Of a DNA stretch of 64,000 nucleotides, positions 1 through 9,411 are shown one piece after another (the stretch's first letter is position 1; each line of letters starts with the position of its first letter). Both the position numbers and the translations under genes were made by a program. Source of the DNA: Sphingobacterium corticibacter (lineage in GTDB: Bacteria; Bacteroidota; Bacteroidia; Sphingobacteriales; Sphingobacteriaceae); assembly GCF_003076635.1 (NCBI RefSeq), contig NZ_QDKG01000001.1, positions 620,001 to 684,000 of the forward strand, given 5' to 3'. The notes below the pieces were generated by a model. The model did not search any database. It saw only the letters and a program-made list of their open reading frames with translations, and was not told the DNA's origin.

Positions 1-624
1 CCTCAGTTGGACATTCACGATGTGGTCGGTTATCTAAGCCACATTTTGGAAAGAATCGAGTGGGATAGAGATGTGCATTTTCAAACCAATACCACCATCG
101 ATACGCTAGATTACTCGGGTGATGGACTAAATGCCGGTTCGAAAGTGGTGTTTGCGGCGGTAGGTTCGCCAAAATATAAGCTAGCGACCGAGATCCCAGC
201 TGGATTAGATTTTCCACGCCCATTCGGGCGCGCCAAAATGGCCTTGCCGGGTGTATTGATCGTAGAAGGTAGTGATTTCGAAAATTACGAATCAGAACAA
301 CAGAAAATAGATCATTGGTCTAAAGCAATTAATGCAGAGCAACTAAACGGAATTCGTTTAATTGTACTAGCAGACGATGCGGGTTTTGCTGCAGAGACGC
401 CAGCCAATTTTGTCTGGGTTACCTTTACACGTAGCAATCCTTCGCATGATATTTATGGTGTAGATGCTTTTACGCGATTCAAACATTGGGGCTGTAACGG
501 ACCACTTATTATCGACGCGCGTACCAAACCACATCATGCACCGGCGTTGATCAAAGATCCTGATGTAGAACGCAGAGTGGATCAATTGGGTGCGAAGGGG
601 GGATCATTGTATGGTATAATTTGA
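1..624 (+). CDS. UbiD-family decarboxylase, C-terminal part (5' cut by window edge)
   Basis: The reading frame is open from the first base and ends at TGA 622-624, so about 207 C-terminal residues are visible and the true start lies outside. The pattern DVHFQTNTTIDTLDYSG, then NFVWVTFTRSNPSHDIYG and PLIIDARTKPHHAP near the end, is typical of UbiD-like flavin (prenylated FMN) decarboxylases of aromatic or unsaturated acids, a family that includes menaquinone/ubiquinone-pathway and other decarboxylases. The DARTKP segment lies about 40 residues from the C terminus, as is usual. The substrate cannot be told from this fragment. A 170-bp gap follows before asnB, and the two genes are probably separate units. 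Confidence 0.75.
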   Translation, partial: PQLDIHDVVGYLSHILERIEWDRDVHFQTNTTIDTLDYSGDGLNAGSKVVFAAVGSPKYKLATEIPAGLDFPRPFGRAKMALPGVLIVEGSDFENYESEQQKIDHWSKAINAEQLNGIRLIVLADDAGFAAETPANFVWVTFTRSNPSHDIYGVDAFTRFKHWGCNGPLIIDARTKPHHAPALIKDPDVERRVDQLGAKGGSLYGII

Positions 625-794
625 TATTTGTTTCAAGTATTTTTGTAAAATGATGCGATCTGATTAACCTCTTTGTCTTTGTGTTGTAAATAATTCAACA
701 AAAAGCCAAAAATGTTATGAATTTAATTTTTTAATCTGTTTCTTTGTTATAGAGTATTGACAAAAGAGTGTATTCGATTAAAATTTAAAATAGT

Positions 795-2483
795 ATGTGC
801 GGGATTATTGCAGCATTTGACATAAAGAAATCAGAAGAAACGCTGAGACCGCAGGTCTTAGAAATGTCTAAACGTATACGCCATAGAGGACCAGATTGGT
901 CTGGTATATTTAGTTCTTCTAAAGCGCTATTAGCGCATGAGCGCTTGGCGATTGTGGATCCACAATCGGGTAGCCAGCCTTTGTACAGCGCAGACAAGCA
1001 AGTGGTGTTAGCCGTGAATGGTGAGATTTACAATCATCGTGAGTTGCGTGCTACTTTGCCCGATTATCCATTTGCTACACAGTCCGACTCAGAAGTTATC
1101 CTGGCTTTGTATTTAGAGCGTGGTGCATCTTTCTTAGCAGAGTTGAATGGTATTTTTGGATTTGCCTTGTACGACGCCCGCAACGATAGCTTTTTGATCG
1201 CTCGTGATCATATGGGGATCATTCCACTGTATTACGGCTATGATGATGATGAGCAACTATTTGTCGCATCTGAGTTGAAGTCTTTAGAAGGGTTTTGCAC
1301 TAAAATCGAACAATTTCCTCCGGGACATTATATCTATAGCGCAGAAAGTACGGCTCCACAACGCTGGTATTCCAAAGATTGGGAATCATTTGATGCAGTA
1401 TCTGAAAATAAAACTGATATTGATGAACTTAGACAAGCATTAGAGGATGCAGTACACCGTCAATTGATGTCGGATGTGCCTTATGGTGTATTGCTTTCTG
1501 GTGGTTTGGATTCTTCTGTTATCGCTGCGATTACCAAGAAATATGCATCCAAGCGTGTAGAATCTGACGATGCGGAAGAGGCGTGGTACCCACGTCTGCA
1601 TTCGTTTGCTGTCGGCTTGCAAGGCGCACCGGATTTGATCGCTGCCAAGAAAGCTGCTGACCACATCGGTACGATTCACCATGAGATTAACTTTACTATT
1701 CAAGAAGGTTTGGACGCTATTCGTGACGTTATTTATCATTTGGAAACCTATGATGTGACCACGATTAGAGCATCTACGCCGATGTATCTACTGGCTCGTG
1801 TCATCAAGTCGATGGGTATCAAAATGGTGCTTTCAGGAGAAGGTTCTGATGAGTTATTTGGCGGCTACTTATATTTCCACAAAGCGCCTAATGCGCAAGA
1901 ATTCCACGAAGAGACGGTACGCAAGCTCAAAAAATTATATCTCTATGATTGTTTGCGAGCCAACAAATCATTGGCTGCTTGGGGAGTTGAAGGTCGTGTT
2001 CCATTTTTAGATAAAGAGTTTATGGATGTAGCCATGCGGATCAATCCTTCGGATAAAATGATCAGAGATGGCCGTATGGAGAAATGGGTAGTACGTAAAG
2101 CATTTGAGGACTATCTGCCAGAAAGTATCGCTTGGAGACAGAAAGAACAATTTTCGGATGGTGTAGGTTATAGCTGGATAGACACGTTGAAGGCGCAGGC
2201 AGAAGCAAATGTGAGCGATGAAGCATTTGCAGCAGCAGCTGGCCGTTTTCCAATAAACACACCTAAGAATAAGGAAGAGTTTTATTACCGTACTATTTTT
2301 GAATCGCATTTCCCTTCGGAAGCGGCTGCAGGTACGGTGCCTTCTGTAAAATCAGTAGCCTGTAGTACGCCAGAAGCATTAGCTTGGGACGCTTCATTTC
2401 AGAATATGAATGACCCTTCTGGTCGTGCAGTAGCAAATGTACACAATGACAGTTACTCAAAAACACCTGAACAGGTAGTTTAA
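795..2483 (+). CDS. asnB: Asparagine synthase (glutamine-hydrolysing), AsnB
   Basis: The 562-residue cytosolic enzyme makes asparagine from aspartate, ATP and glutamine. It starts MCGII, so Cys2 is the class II amidotransferase nucleophile exposed after Met removal, which fixes the start. The N-terminal glutaminase domain covers about residues 1-200 (RHRGPD and NGEIYNH motifs). The synthetase domain carries the ATP pyrophosphatase loop SGGLDSS at 235-241 and the LSGEGSDELFGGY segment around 345-357. The length matches the bacterial AsnB family. The gene stands alone and is followed by a strong hairpin terminator. Confidence 0.97.
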   Translation: MCGIIAAFDIKKSEETLRPQVLEMSKRIRHRGPDWSGIFSSSKALLAHERLAIVDPQSGSQPLYSADKQVVLAVNGEIYNHRELRATLPDYPFATQSDSEVILALYLERGASFLAELNGIFGFALYDARNDSFLIARDHMGIIPLYYGYDDDEQLFVASELKSLEGFCTKIEQFPPGHYIYSAESTAPQRWYSKDWESFDAVSENKTDIDELRQALEDAVHRQLMSDVPYGVLLSGGLDSSVIAAITKKYASKRVESDDAEEAWYPRLHSFAVGLQGAPDLIAAKKAADHIGTIHHEINFTIQEGLDAIRDVIYHLETYDVTTIRASTPMYLLARVIKSMGIKMVLSGEGSDELFGGYLYFHKAPNAQEFHEETVRKLKKLYLYDCLRANKSLAAWGVEGRVPFLDKEFMDVAMRINPSDKMIRDGRMEKWVVRKAFEDYLPESIAWRQKEQFSDGVGYSWIDTLKAQAEANVSDEAFAAAAGRFPINTPKNKEEFYYRTIFESHFPSEAAAGTVPSVKSVACSTPEALAWDASFQNMNDPSGRAVANVHNDSYSKTPEQVV

Positions 2484-2516
2484 ACTTAATCAATTGTTAC
2501 TTTATAATTGGATGAA

Positions 2517-2540
2517 CGAGCGCGATAGCGCTCGTTTTTT
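2517..2540 (+). terminator. Rho-independent terminator of asnB
   Basis: A perfect 7-bp stem CGAGCGC/GCGCTCG with a GATA loop is followed by six T residues, 34 bp after the asnB stop codon. Confidence 0.9.
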
Positions 2541-2622
2541 ATTTTGAGCTATATAATTATATTAAATATTACAATTTTCTTCTTTAAGATATTTTTAGTT
2601 AAAATATTTTCTATATTTGATT

Positions 2623-2895
2623 ATGATTAACGATTCGGAGAAAATTATAGAGCATTATCTGACAAGCAATAAAGTGGCGGTTACACTAGATGAGGCAGAT
2701 CTACTTTTGTTGAGAAAAGTATTGTACGATTTTATTAAGGCCAAAGGTGATCTAGTCTCTACAAGTATGCTGTTGGCCTATTGCTCAAATACCTTAACGA
2801 GTAAAAATAGTTTTCCCAAAGATCTCGCGAAGGTGAGCAATAAGGCGCTAGCAATGATTCTACATATAGATTATGATGATGATACGAGTGAGTAG
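2623..2895 (+). CDS. Small protein of unknown function (90 aa)
   Basis: The frame begins at ATG 2623 (MINDSEKIIEH); an in-frame TTG six bases earlier is less likely. The 90-residue product is cytosolic by appearance: no signal peptide or membrane segment, largely helical, with an acidic tail ending DYDDDTSE. I recognise no domain. It lies between the asnB terminator and the convergent sugar-acid genes and probably has its own promoter in the AT-rich 2541-2620 stretch. Codon use looks like the neighbours, so it is probably a real gene, but nothing suggests a role. Confidence 0.55.
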   Translation: MINDSEKIIEHYLTSNKVAVTLDEADLLLLRKVLYDFIKAKGDLVSTSMLLAYCSNTLTSKNSFPKDLAKVSNKALAMILHIDYDDDTSE

Positions 2896-2981
2896 TTTTA
2901 AAACTCAGTAAATCATTGTTATACGAATTCTATTTGATTACCTCTGTAAGAAATGCCCACTCCGTAAATAAAACATGCCCA

Positions 2982-4412
2982 TCAAAATTTAGCGTAACCA
3001 TTTTCCAAACCATGCTTGTCTATTATCTCCAACATATGACTTAGTGGTTGCGAAAAGTTGTCTTTGTTTAAGTAACGATCCGCGAATTCGTACTTAGCTA
3101 TAAAGCTGAATACAACTTTGTCATATGTCGAACGGTTCGAAGAATTTTTCGTTAGACTGTCCATATCTGATTCGATGGGATCCGCCGCCAGTAACCAACT
3201 ATCCCATTCTTTCTTATTTATATGAATTAATGCCGCCAATGTAAAAATCAGGTGCTTAGGATAGGTGTGTTTAATTCTGATGTAATCAACAATTGCCGGC
3301 AGCAGACGCATTTTGAATTTTACGATCGTGTTTTGTGCTATGTCGCTCAAGTAATGCCGAAGGTAGGGGTTTTTAAAACGATCAAGCACTTCCTCCGTAT
3401 ATTGCTCAAGATTGTGTGCGGGGAATGATATGGTGGGCAATATCTCCTCTTGGATTGCTTTCAGAGTAAAGTTATGCGTAAATTCATTCTGCATGCAGTT
3501 TCCCACAGTTTCCAGATTTTGTAAACGGCCGATTTGAGCCATTATCGTATGTGCACCGTTTAGGATGCGTACTTTGCGAAGGCGGTAAGGAGTTAAATCA
3601 TCCACAAGCACAATCTGATCTCTAAAATGATGAAAAGGGAAATGTTCGGCGAGCGCAGCATCTCCTTCTATCGCCCAGAAAAGGTAGGGCTCACAGATCG
3701 TGATCAGCTTATCCGTATAATCCAATTGTGTGGCATACTTTGCCTCATTCTCTTTTGGATATCCAGAGACGATACGATCGACTAGCGTATTATAAAACCG
3801 ACTTTGGTTTAATAGCCAATCTACAAATTCATCCGCTAAATGCCACAATGCCGCGTATTGCAAGACAATCTCGCGAAGTACTTTTCCGTTGTTTTCTATC
3901 AGCTCACACGGGAGTATGAATAAGCCCTTTTCTGGGTCGCCATTAAAGAATACATACCTTTTGTATAGCAATGCGGTGAGTTTTGCGGCAAAGCTGTTAT
4001 GTGGGCCATTTTCGAGATGCGCATCAGATGGATCAAAATAGATTCCGGCTTCCGTTGTGTTGGATACGATCAACTTTAATTCCGGTTCGGTGGCAAGATC
4101 TAAATAAGCTTCATAGCTATCATAAGGATTGATGAGGGTATTCGTGCAGGTGATTAATCTACTCTGCTGGACAACTTCTCCGTTTTTAATACCTTCCGTA
4201 AATAGCGTGAAAATACCATCTTGCTGCTGCAAATCGAGCATGCTCGAACCGGGACGATTTTTGACCACAGCAATACCTCCGTTGAAGCCTTGATCATTTA
4301 ATTCATCGATAATATAATTAGCGAAGCCGCGCAGAAAATTTCCGGATCCAAATTGAAGTACTTTTGTAGGCAATAGGGATTTTGTAGCAATTTTACGGTT
4401 TAGGTTTTTCAT
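2982..4412 (-). CDS. uxaB: Tagaturonate reductase (altronate oxidoreductase), UxaB family
   Basis: The 476-residue protein aligns by eye along its whole length with E. coli UxaB: the N-terminal Rossmann segment VLQFGSGNFLRGF near residues 18-30, SNTTEAGIYF near 117, LVDRIVSGYP near 210, VRILNGAHT near 280 and FKMRLLPAI near 365. The family, part of the mannitol dehydrogenase superfamily, reduces D-tagaturonate to D-altronate with NADH in the cytosol. It lies 61 bp downstream of the L-galactonate dehydrogenase-like gene on the same strand, whose expected product is D-tagaturonate, so the two form a two-step module. The next enzyme (altronate dehydratase) is not in the window. A fructuronate reductase role is possible but less likely from the motifs. 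Confidence 0.88.
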   Translation of the reverse strand: MKNLNRKIATKSLLPTKVLQFGSGNFLRGFANYIIDELNDQGFNGGIAVVKNRPGSSMLDLQQQDGIFTLFTEGIKNGEVVQQSRLITCTNTLINPYDSYEAYLDLATEPELKLIVSNTTEAGIYFDPSDAHLENGPHNSFAAKLTALLYKRYVFFNGDPEKGLFILPCELIENNGKVLREIVLQYAALWHLADEFVDWLLNQSRFYNTLVDRIVSGYPKENEAKYATQLDYTDKLITICEPYLFWAIEGDAALAEHFPFHHFRDQIVLVDDLTPYRLRKVRILNGAHTIMAQIGRLQNLETVGNCMQNEFTHNFTLKAIQEEILPTISFPAHNLEQYTEEVLDRFKNPYLRHYLSDIAQNTIVKFKMRLLPAIVDYIRIKHTYPKHLIFTLAALIHINKKEWDSWLLAADPIESDMDSLTKNSSNRSTYDKVVFSFIAKYEFADRYLNKDNFSQPLSHMLEIIDKHGLENGYAKF

Positions 4413-4473
4413 CGTTTAATTCTTTAACATTAGTCTGTAGATCAAGCTGACTAGCGTATGTAGACCTTTTTAT

Positions 4474-5493
4474 CTATTTAGCAAAATCAATGACCGCCTT
4501 CAGAACATCCGTATTTGCGTTTCTTAGCGATTCAAAATCCGATTCGATAGCGCTAAATGGAAGATAATGCGTGATGTATTTTTGAAGGTTGATCTTACCT
4601 TTTTGCAAACAATCTATTACAAAGTTAAAATCTTGTAAGGTGGCATTCCGACTACTCATGAGAGTCGCTTCGCGCTTATGGAACTCAGGATGACTAAAGC
4701 TTAAATGACTCTTTTGAATGCCAACCAGTACATAGCGACCTCCATGTGCCATATAAGAGAAGGCTCCTTCTAATACCTTATGGTTGCCAGTGGCATCTAA
4801 TACAACTGTTGGCATATCTCCATTCGTCATGGTATTTAGCGATACCATCACATCTTCCTTTGTAGGATTTATAATGTCATCTACTTGGAGTGTATCTTTG
4901 GCATATTGAAGTCTGTTTTTATTCGTGTCCATCACGATGATCTTTTTTGCTTCCGCGACTTTTGCAAAATGGATTAGTCCAGCTCCGATTGGTCCAACAC
5001 CCATAATCAAAACCGTATCTTGATCAGAAACCTGTGCTCTGCGAATTGCATGAGCAGCTATAGCAAGTGGTTCTACTACGACTAACTCTTCTAAAGACAA
5101 CCCTTTCCCTGCAACGATGTACTCGTCTTTTACGATGATGTATTCGCTAAATCCACCATCAATATGCACCCCAAAGACCTGAATATTGGCGCAACAATTT
5201 GTGCGACCATGCCTACATGCGATACAGTTGCCACAATGAAAGTAAGGGATCACCGTGACCAGATCTCCAGCAGTCATCCCGGCTTTAGAACCGCTTACAT
5301 ACTCGGCGGCTAGCTCGTGTCCTAGTATTCTAGGATAATCAAAGAATGGTTGTGTACCTTCATACGCGTGAATATCGGTGCCACATATGCCGGCCAATTT
5401 AATTTTTAGCAAGGATTCGCCTTTGCGAGGTTCAGGTATTGGTTTATTGCGGGTCAATAGTTTATAGGGTTTTTCGCAAACTAGGTATTTCAT
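4474..5493 (-). CDS. Zinc-dependent dehydrogenase, L-galactonate 5-dehydrogenase (LgoD)-like
   Basis: A 339-residue medium-chain dehydrogenase. Catalytic zinc ligands are in GICGTDIHA (Cys about 37) and LGHE (His-Glu about 59-60). A structural zinc site is formed by the Cys cluster CGNCIACRHGRTNCC near 87-101, and an NAD-binding GVGPIG near 170. Segments such as TQPFFDYPR, GVHIDGGFSEY and HPEFHKREATLMSSRNAT match what I remember of E. coli LgoD (YjjN) better than threonine or sorbitol dehydrogenase. LgoD oxidises L-galactonate to D-tagaturonate, which the next gene would reduce. I chose MKYLVCEKP (5493); an upstream ATG at 5526 would add 11 residues not expected for the family. Confidence 0.8.
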   Translation of the reverse strand: MKYLVCEKPYKLLTRNKPIPEPRKGESLLKIKLAGICGTDIHAYEGTQPFFDYPRILGHELAAEYVSGSKAGMTAGDLVTVIPYFHCGNCIACRHGRTNCCANIQVFGVHIDGGFSEYIIVKDEYIVAGKGLSLEELVVVEPLAIAAHAIRRAQVSDQDTVLIMGVGPIGAGLIHFAKVAEAKKIIVMDTNKNRLQYAKDTLQVDDIINPTKEDVMVSLNTMTNGDMPTVVLDATGNHKVLEGAFSYMAHGGRYVLVGIQKSHLSFSHPEFHKREATLMSSRNATLQDFNFVIDCLQKGKINLQKYITHYLPFSAIESDFESLRNANTDVLKAVIDFAK

Positions 5494-5580
5494 TTTTTGG
5501 ATAGTTGAGAGTAAAAAGTTAGACATTGTTCAGCATGAATTACAATGTTGACACAAAATAATGGCAATCCTGACCGATAA

Positions 5581-5623
5581 AATTTCATGAAATTGTCCTA
5601 TTATTAAATGATATTATCATTTA
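5581..5623. promoter_or_regulatory. Two palindromes between the divergent dehydrogenase and AraC genes
   Basis: AATTTCATGAAATT (5581-5594) is a perfect 14-bp palindrome. TAAATGATATTATCATTTA (5605-5623) is a 19-bp inverted repeat with one central base. Both sit in the 190-bp gap between the LgoD-like gene and the AraC regulator, upstream of an apparent -7 box for the latter, and are candidate operators controlling both directions. Their binding protein is unknown. Confidence 0.45.
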
Positions 5624-5657
5624 TGCCTACGGATATTCGTATTATGGGTGAATAATT

Positions 5658-5665
5658 TATTTTTG
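5658..5665 (+). promoter_or_regulatory. Bacteroidota-type -7 element for the AraC gene
   Basis: TATTTTTG matches the TAnnTTTG consensus and lies 19 bp before the ATG of the AraC-family gene. No clear -33 TTTG was seen. Confidence 0.5.
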
Positions 5666-5684
5666 ATAAAATGCTATAAACCTA

Positions 5685-6548
5685 ATGAAGCCATTTCTTT
5701 TAAAATTAGCGTCTAACTCTGAGCGATCCTTTCATGTTAGGATCGATAAAACCCCTGATGTAAACAACATCTGGCATTATCACGCGGAATTGGAATTGAT
5801 TTATGTGAAGAAGGGTAGCGGAACCCAATTTATTGGTGACGATGTACGACCTTTTAAAGCAGGTAATGTCATATTAGTAGGGAGTAATCTGCCTCATTAT
5901 TGGCAATATGCAGATCACTATTTTAAAGATATCGATAGCGAACCTTTGGAAGTTTTTGTAGTGCATTTCAACAATATATGGGGCGAGGAGTTTCTAGAAT
6001 TAGCCGAAAATAGGGCGCTGCAACTTGTACTTGAAGCTGCTAAACGAGGTATACAAATTGAAACGCTAAATGAAGGACGCCTACCTGAAGTGATTGAAGC
6101 TATTGCGTTAGGATCCGACAGTCGGAAGATCCTCAATTTGATGGATGCGCTGTTACTCATTTCGGAAAGTACTGCTAAAAAATACCTGGCTTCGGAGGGT
6201 TTTAACAATCAATTGGTTAAGTCTGAAATGGATCGCATGCAGGCTATCTTCAATTTCACGCTAAACCATTATCATAGTCGGGTTAATCTAGACGACATTG
6301 CTAATGTCGCAAAGATGAGTCGTGGCGCATTTTGCAAATTTTTTAAGGCAAAAACGGGAAAAACCTATTCTAGATTTATTAACGAAATACGCATTGGCAA
6401 TGCTTGTCGATTACTTATTGAAGGGCATTTAAGCGTGAAAGAAATATGTTACGAAGTGGGGTTCAATAATTTTGTGAGCTTTCATGCCTTTTTCAAGAAT
6501 ATCAAGGGGAAAACTCCCGTGCAGTACCAAAAGGCTTATCTACAATAA
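5685..6548 (+). CDS. AraC-family transcriptional regulator with N-terminal cupin domain
   Basis: The 287-residue protein has an N-terminal sugar-sensing cupin (HYHAELELIYVKKGSG, then GSNLPHYWQ, residues about 30-90), a helical linker, and a C-terminal double helix-turn-helix (about 187-285: LDDIANVAKMSRGAFCKFFKAKTGKTYSRFINEIR and the second helix pair ending FVSFHAFFKNIKGKTPVQYQ). This arrangement is standard for Bacteroidota carbohydrate regulators, which bind a released sugar or derivative. It is divergent from the dehydrogenase pair and 76 bp upstream of the GH95 gene on the same strand, so it is the likely regulator of both arms. The inducer is not shown by sequence; L-galactose or L-galactonate would fit the context. 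Confidence 0.9.
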   Translation: MKPFLLKLASNSERSFHVRIDKTPDVNNIWHYHAELELIYVKKGSGTQFIGDDVRPFKAGNVILVGSNLPHYWQYADHYFKDIDSEPLEVFVVHFNNIWGEEFLELAENRALQLVLEAAKRGIQIETLNEGRLPEVIEAIALGSDSRKILNLMDALLLISESTAKKYLASEGFNNQLVKSEMDRMQAIFNFTLNHYHSRVNLDDIANVAKMSRGAFCKFFKAKTGKTYSRFINEIRIGNACRLLIEGHLSVKEICYEVGFNNFVSFHAFFKNIKGKTPVQYQKAYLQ

Positions 6549-6624
6549 AAAAATAAAGACTACCAATCCATAAATAATTCTCCGACTACCTAGCCGTAAA
6601 TGGAGATCATCAACATCTTAAAAT

Positions 6625-9123
6625 ATGACACATACTAGCTTTTCCAAAACCAGAATCACAAAATCCCTCGTTTTCCTAATTCCGCTCTTACTAACGAGTT
6701 TGCTTGGTTTCTCGCAAACCAATAATACCCTATGGTACGATGCGCCTGCCGAGCAGTGGGTGGAGGCTCTTCCTATTGGTAACGGGAAAATAGGAGCTAT
6801 GGTATTTGGTAAAGTGGACGACGAGATTATCCAGCTTAATGAAGGTTCGTTATGGTCTGGTGGGCCACGAAAGAATAATGTAAACCCAGATGCCTATCAG
6901 TATTTGCAACCGATTCGCGAAGCGCTGGCTGCAAAGAATTTTGAATTGGCAAATGACTTGACAAAAAAAATGCAAGGCCATTATTCTGAATCGTTTTTGC
7001 CGTTAGGCGATCTGCATATCAAACAACATTTTGCTGGTCATGGTGACGTGGAAGATTATGTTAGGAAATTGGATATAAGCAGAGCCATCTCCACCGTAAA
7101 CTACAAGAAAGACGGTGTGCGTTACGAACGTGAGCTTTTTGTGTCTAATCCATCCAACGTGTTGGCGCTGCGTTTCAAATCCGACAAAGCAAAGATGTTG
7201 AATCTGCATTTCACCTTATCCAGTCAACTTAGAGGCGAAGCAACGGTTACCGATGGAAATACTATTTCCTACTCAGGAAAAGCGCCAGCAAGAGTCGATC
7301 CATCGTACTTTAATCAAGAAGGGCGAAATCCAATTGTATGGGAGGACACCAATGGATGTAATGGGATGCGTTTTAATAGCCTACTTCACATAGCATCTAC
7401 AGATGGTAAAGTGACTAAAAATGAGGATGGCATACAGATCGCTGATGCATCGGAGGTAATCCTATATTTGACGGCTGCGACAAGTTTTAATGGATTTGAT
7501 AAGTGTCCTGATCGTGATGGGAAAGATGAAAAAGCATTAACAGCTCAATATTTAAAAGATGCGTCAAAAATGCGTTATGAATCTCTAAAGCAAGCGCATA
7601 TTCAAGATTACCGCAATCTTTATGATCGCTTAGCATTCAACTTGGTAGCGGACAAAACGAACGATAATTTAGCCAAAATTCCATCTGATGCGAGGTTGAA
7701 GCGGTATAGCGATGGAAATAAAGATCTGGAATTAGAAGCTTTCTTCCTGCAATATGGTCGTTATTTATTGATCTCCTCCTCAAGAGATGGAGGTACACCA
7801 GCGAATTTACAGGGTATATGGAACAAAGAATTGAGAGCACCATGGAGTTCCAATTTTACCATCAATATCAATACCCAGATGAATTATTGGCCTGCCGAAG
7901 TGGGTAATTTATCTGAGCTACATACGCCATTGCTGGAGTTTATAGAAGACCTGTCCGTAACTGGCAAACTAACAGCTCAGGAATATTACAAAACAAGAGG
8001 CTGGGTTGCACATCATAACTCTGATATCTGGGCCTTAAGTAATGCTGTCGGCAATGTCGGTGGCGGAGATCCGCTTTGGGCCAATTGGTACATGGGCGGC
8101 GCTTGGTTATCTAGGCACCTTTGGGAGCGATATGCATTTTCTATGGATAAAGATTTCTTAAAAAATCAGGCGTATCCTATTATGAAGGAGGCCGCATTAT
8201 TTTGTGTAGACTGGATGATTGAGAAAGACGGTTTGCTGATGACCTCACCTTCCACTACGCCTGAAAATTTATTTATCTATGAAGGTAAGCGTGTTGCGGT
8301 TTCAGAAGGTACTACTATGGATATGGCTATCATTCGAGATTTATTCCGCAACGTAATTGCTGCTACCGAAATCTTAGCCGTGGATCAAGAGTTTAGAGAT
8401 ACACTTTCTAAGAAAATCGCCTTATTGTATCCTTACAAAATCGGTAGCAAAGGTCAGTTGTTAGAGTGGACTGAGGAATATGAAGAGGAAGATCCACATC
8501 ACCGGCATTTGTCGCAATTATATGGTGTACATCCTGGTATTGATATTTCGCCGCTCACCACACCAGATTTAGCGGCTGCGGCTTCCAAGTCATTTGAACT
8601 TCGTGGCGATGAAGGAACGGGGTGGAGCAAAGCATGGAAAATCAATTTCGCAGCGCGACTATTGGAAGGGGATCATGCGCACAAAATGGTGCGCGAGATT
8701 CTTCATTATTGCGACCCAAATGATCAAGGAACCGGCGGCACATATCCTAACTTCTTTGATGCACATCCGCCGTTTCAAATTGATGGCAATTTTGGTGCTT
8801 CGGCAGGTATGATGGAAATGATTGTGCAAAGTCATTTGGGAGAAATACACCTGTTGCCTGCGCTACCTGCGGCTTGGAAATCTGGGAAGCTGAACGGCAT
8901 TCGAGCACGAGGGAATTTTGAATTAGACCTCGTGTGGGCCAATGGCCAACTCGTTTCTGGTAAAGTAACCTCTTTGTCGGGAGAGTCGTGTACACTACGC
9001 ACCACCACACCGATCAAGATCAAAGGCGCTAATGCCGTGATGCGCAAAGATCGAGATTACTATGTGTATGAATTTGCAACCGTTCCCAATAAAGTTTACC
9101 GCATTATAAAGAGTAAGCATTAG
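6625..9123 (+). CDS. GH95 alpha-L-fucosidase/alpha-L-galactosidase, secreted
   Basis: The 832-residue glycosidase begins with a signal peptide (hydrophobic core about residues 12-28, cleavage expected near GFS-Q). The N-terminal domain has NGKIGAMVFG and QLNEGSLWSGGP, typical of GH95. Catalytic-region motifs are N414-I-N416 followed by TQMNYW, Glu547 in STTPEN, and Asp720 in QIDGNFG; these match the Asn/Glu/Asp set of Bifidobacterium AfcA. The residue two before N414 is Thr412. As I recall, fucosidases carry His there, while the Bacteroides ovatus alpha-L-galactosidase BACOVA_03438 carries Thr. With the L-galactonate enzymes next door, an alpha-L-galactosidase is the preferred reading. No SusC/D pair is in the window. 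The enzyme is probably periplasmic. Confidence 0.9.
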   Translation: MTHTSFSKTRITKSLVFLIPLLLTSLLGFSQTNNTLWYDAPAEQWVEALPIGNGKIGAMVFGKVDDEIIQLNEGSLWSGGPRKNNVNPDAYQYLQPIREALAAKNFELANDLTKKMQGHYSESFLPLGDLHIKQHFAGHGDVEDYVRKLDISRAISTVNYKKDGVRYERELFVSNPSNVLALRFKSDKAKMLNLHFTLSSQLRGEATVTDGNTISYSGKAPARVDPSYFNQEGRNPIVWEDTNGCNGMRFNSLLHIASTDGKVTKNEDGIQIADASEVILYLTAATSFNGFDKCPDRDGKDEKALTAQYLKDASKMRYESLKQAHIQDYRNLYDRLAFNLVADKTNDNLAKIPSDARLKRYSDGNKDLELEAFFLQYGRYLLISSSRDGGTPANLQGIWNKELRAPWSSNFTININTQMNYWPAEVGNLSELHTPLLEFIEDLSVTGKLTAQEYYKTRGWVAHHNSDIWALSNAVGNVGGGDPLWANWYMGGAWLSRHLWERYAFSMDKDFLKNQAYPIMKEAALFCVDWMIEKDGLLMTSPSTTPENLFIYEGKRVAVSEGTTMDMAIIRDLFRNVIAATEILAVDQEFRDTLSKKIALLYPYKIGSKGQLLEWTEEYEEEDPHHRHLSQLYGVHPGIDISPLTTPDLAAAASKSFELRGDEGTGWSKAWKINFAARLLEGDHAHKMVREILHYCDPNDQGTGGTYPNFFDAHPPFQIDGNFGASAGMMEMIVQSHLGEIHLLPALPAAWKSGKLNGIRARGNFELDLVWANGQLVSGKVTSLSGESCTLRTTTPIKIKGANAVMRKDRDYYVYEFATVPNKVYRIIKSKH

Positions 9124-9206
9124 TATGCAATACCTGATATCTATGAAGGAATGTGAATATGATACTTGGTACTAGTATCACTTCACATGTTACTATTCAA
9201 TAAACT

Positions 9207-9257
9207 AAATCCCTCTCGCAGCTCTTTTCTGAATAAGATGTGTGAGGGGGATTTTTT
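9207..9257 (+). terminator. Terminator downstream of the GH95 gene
   Basis: AAATCCCTCTCGC (9207-9219) pairs with GTGAGGGGGATTT (9242-9254), 13 bp with G-U wobbles, and is followed by a T run. The loop is long (22 nt). Confidence 0.75.
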
Positions 9258-9411
9258 GCTTTGTCAATTCATTTTGTATCATCTATTATAATCCATGAAT
9301 AGGTATTGGAATATAGATTCAAAAAGGTGCAAGTTTGCTTATTATTTTGTGATAAGAATTTTTCTATAGAAAAGCTACTAAGTTAGTTTACAGGTTGCTA
9401 AAACAATTTAA

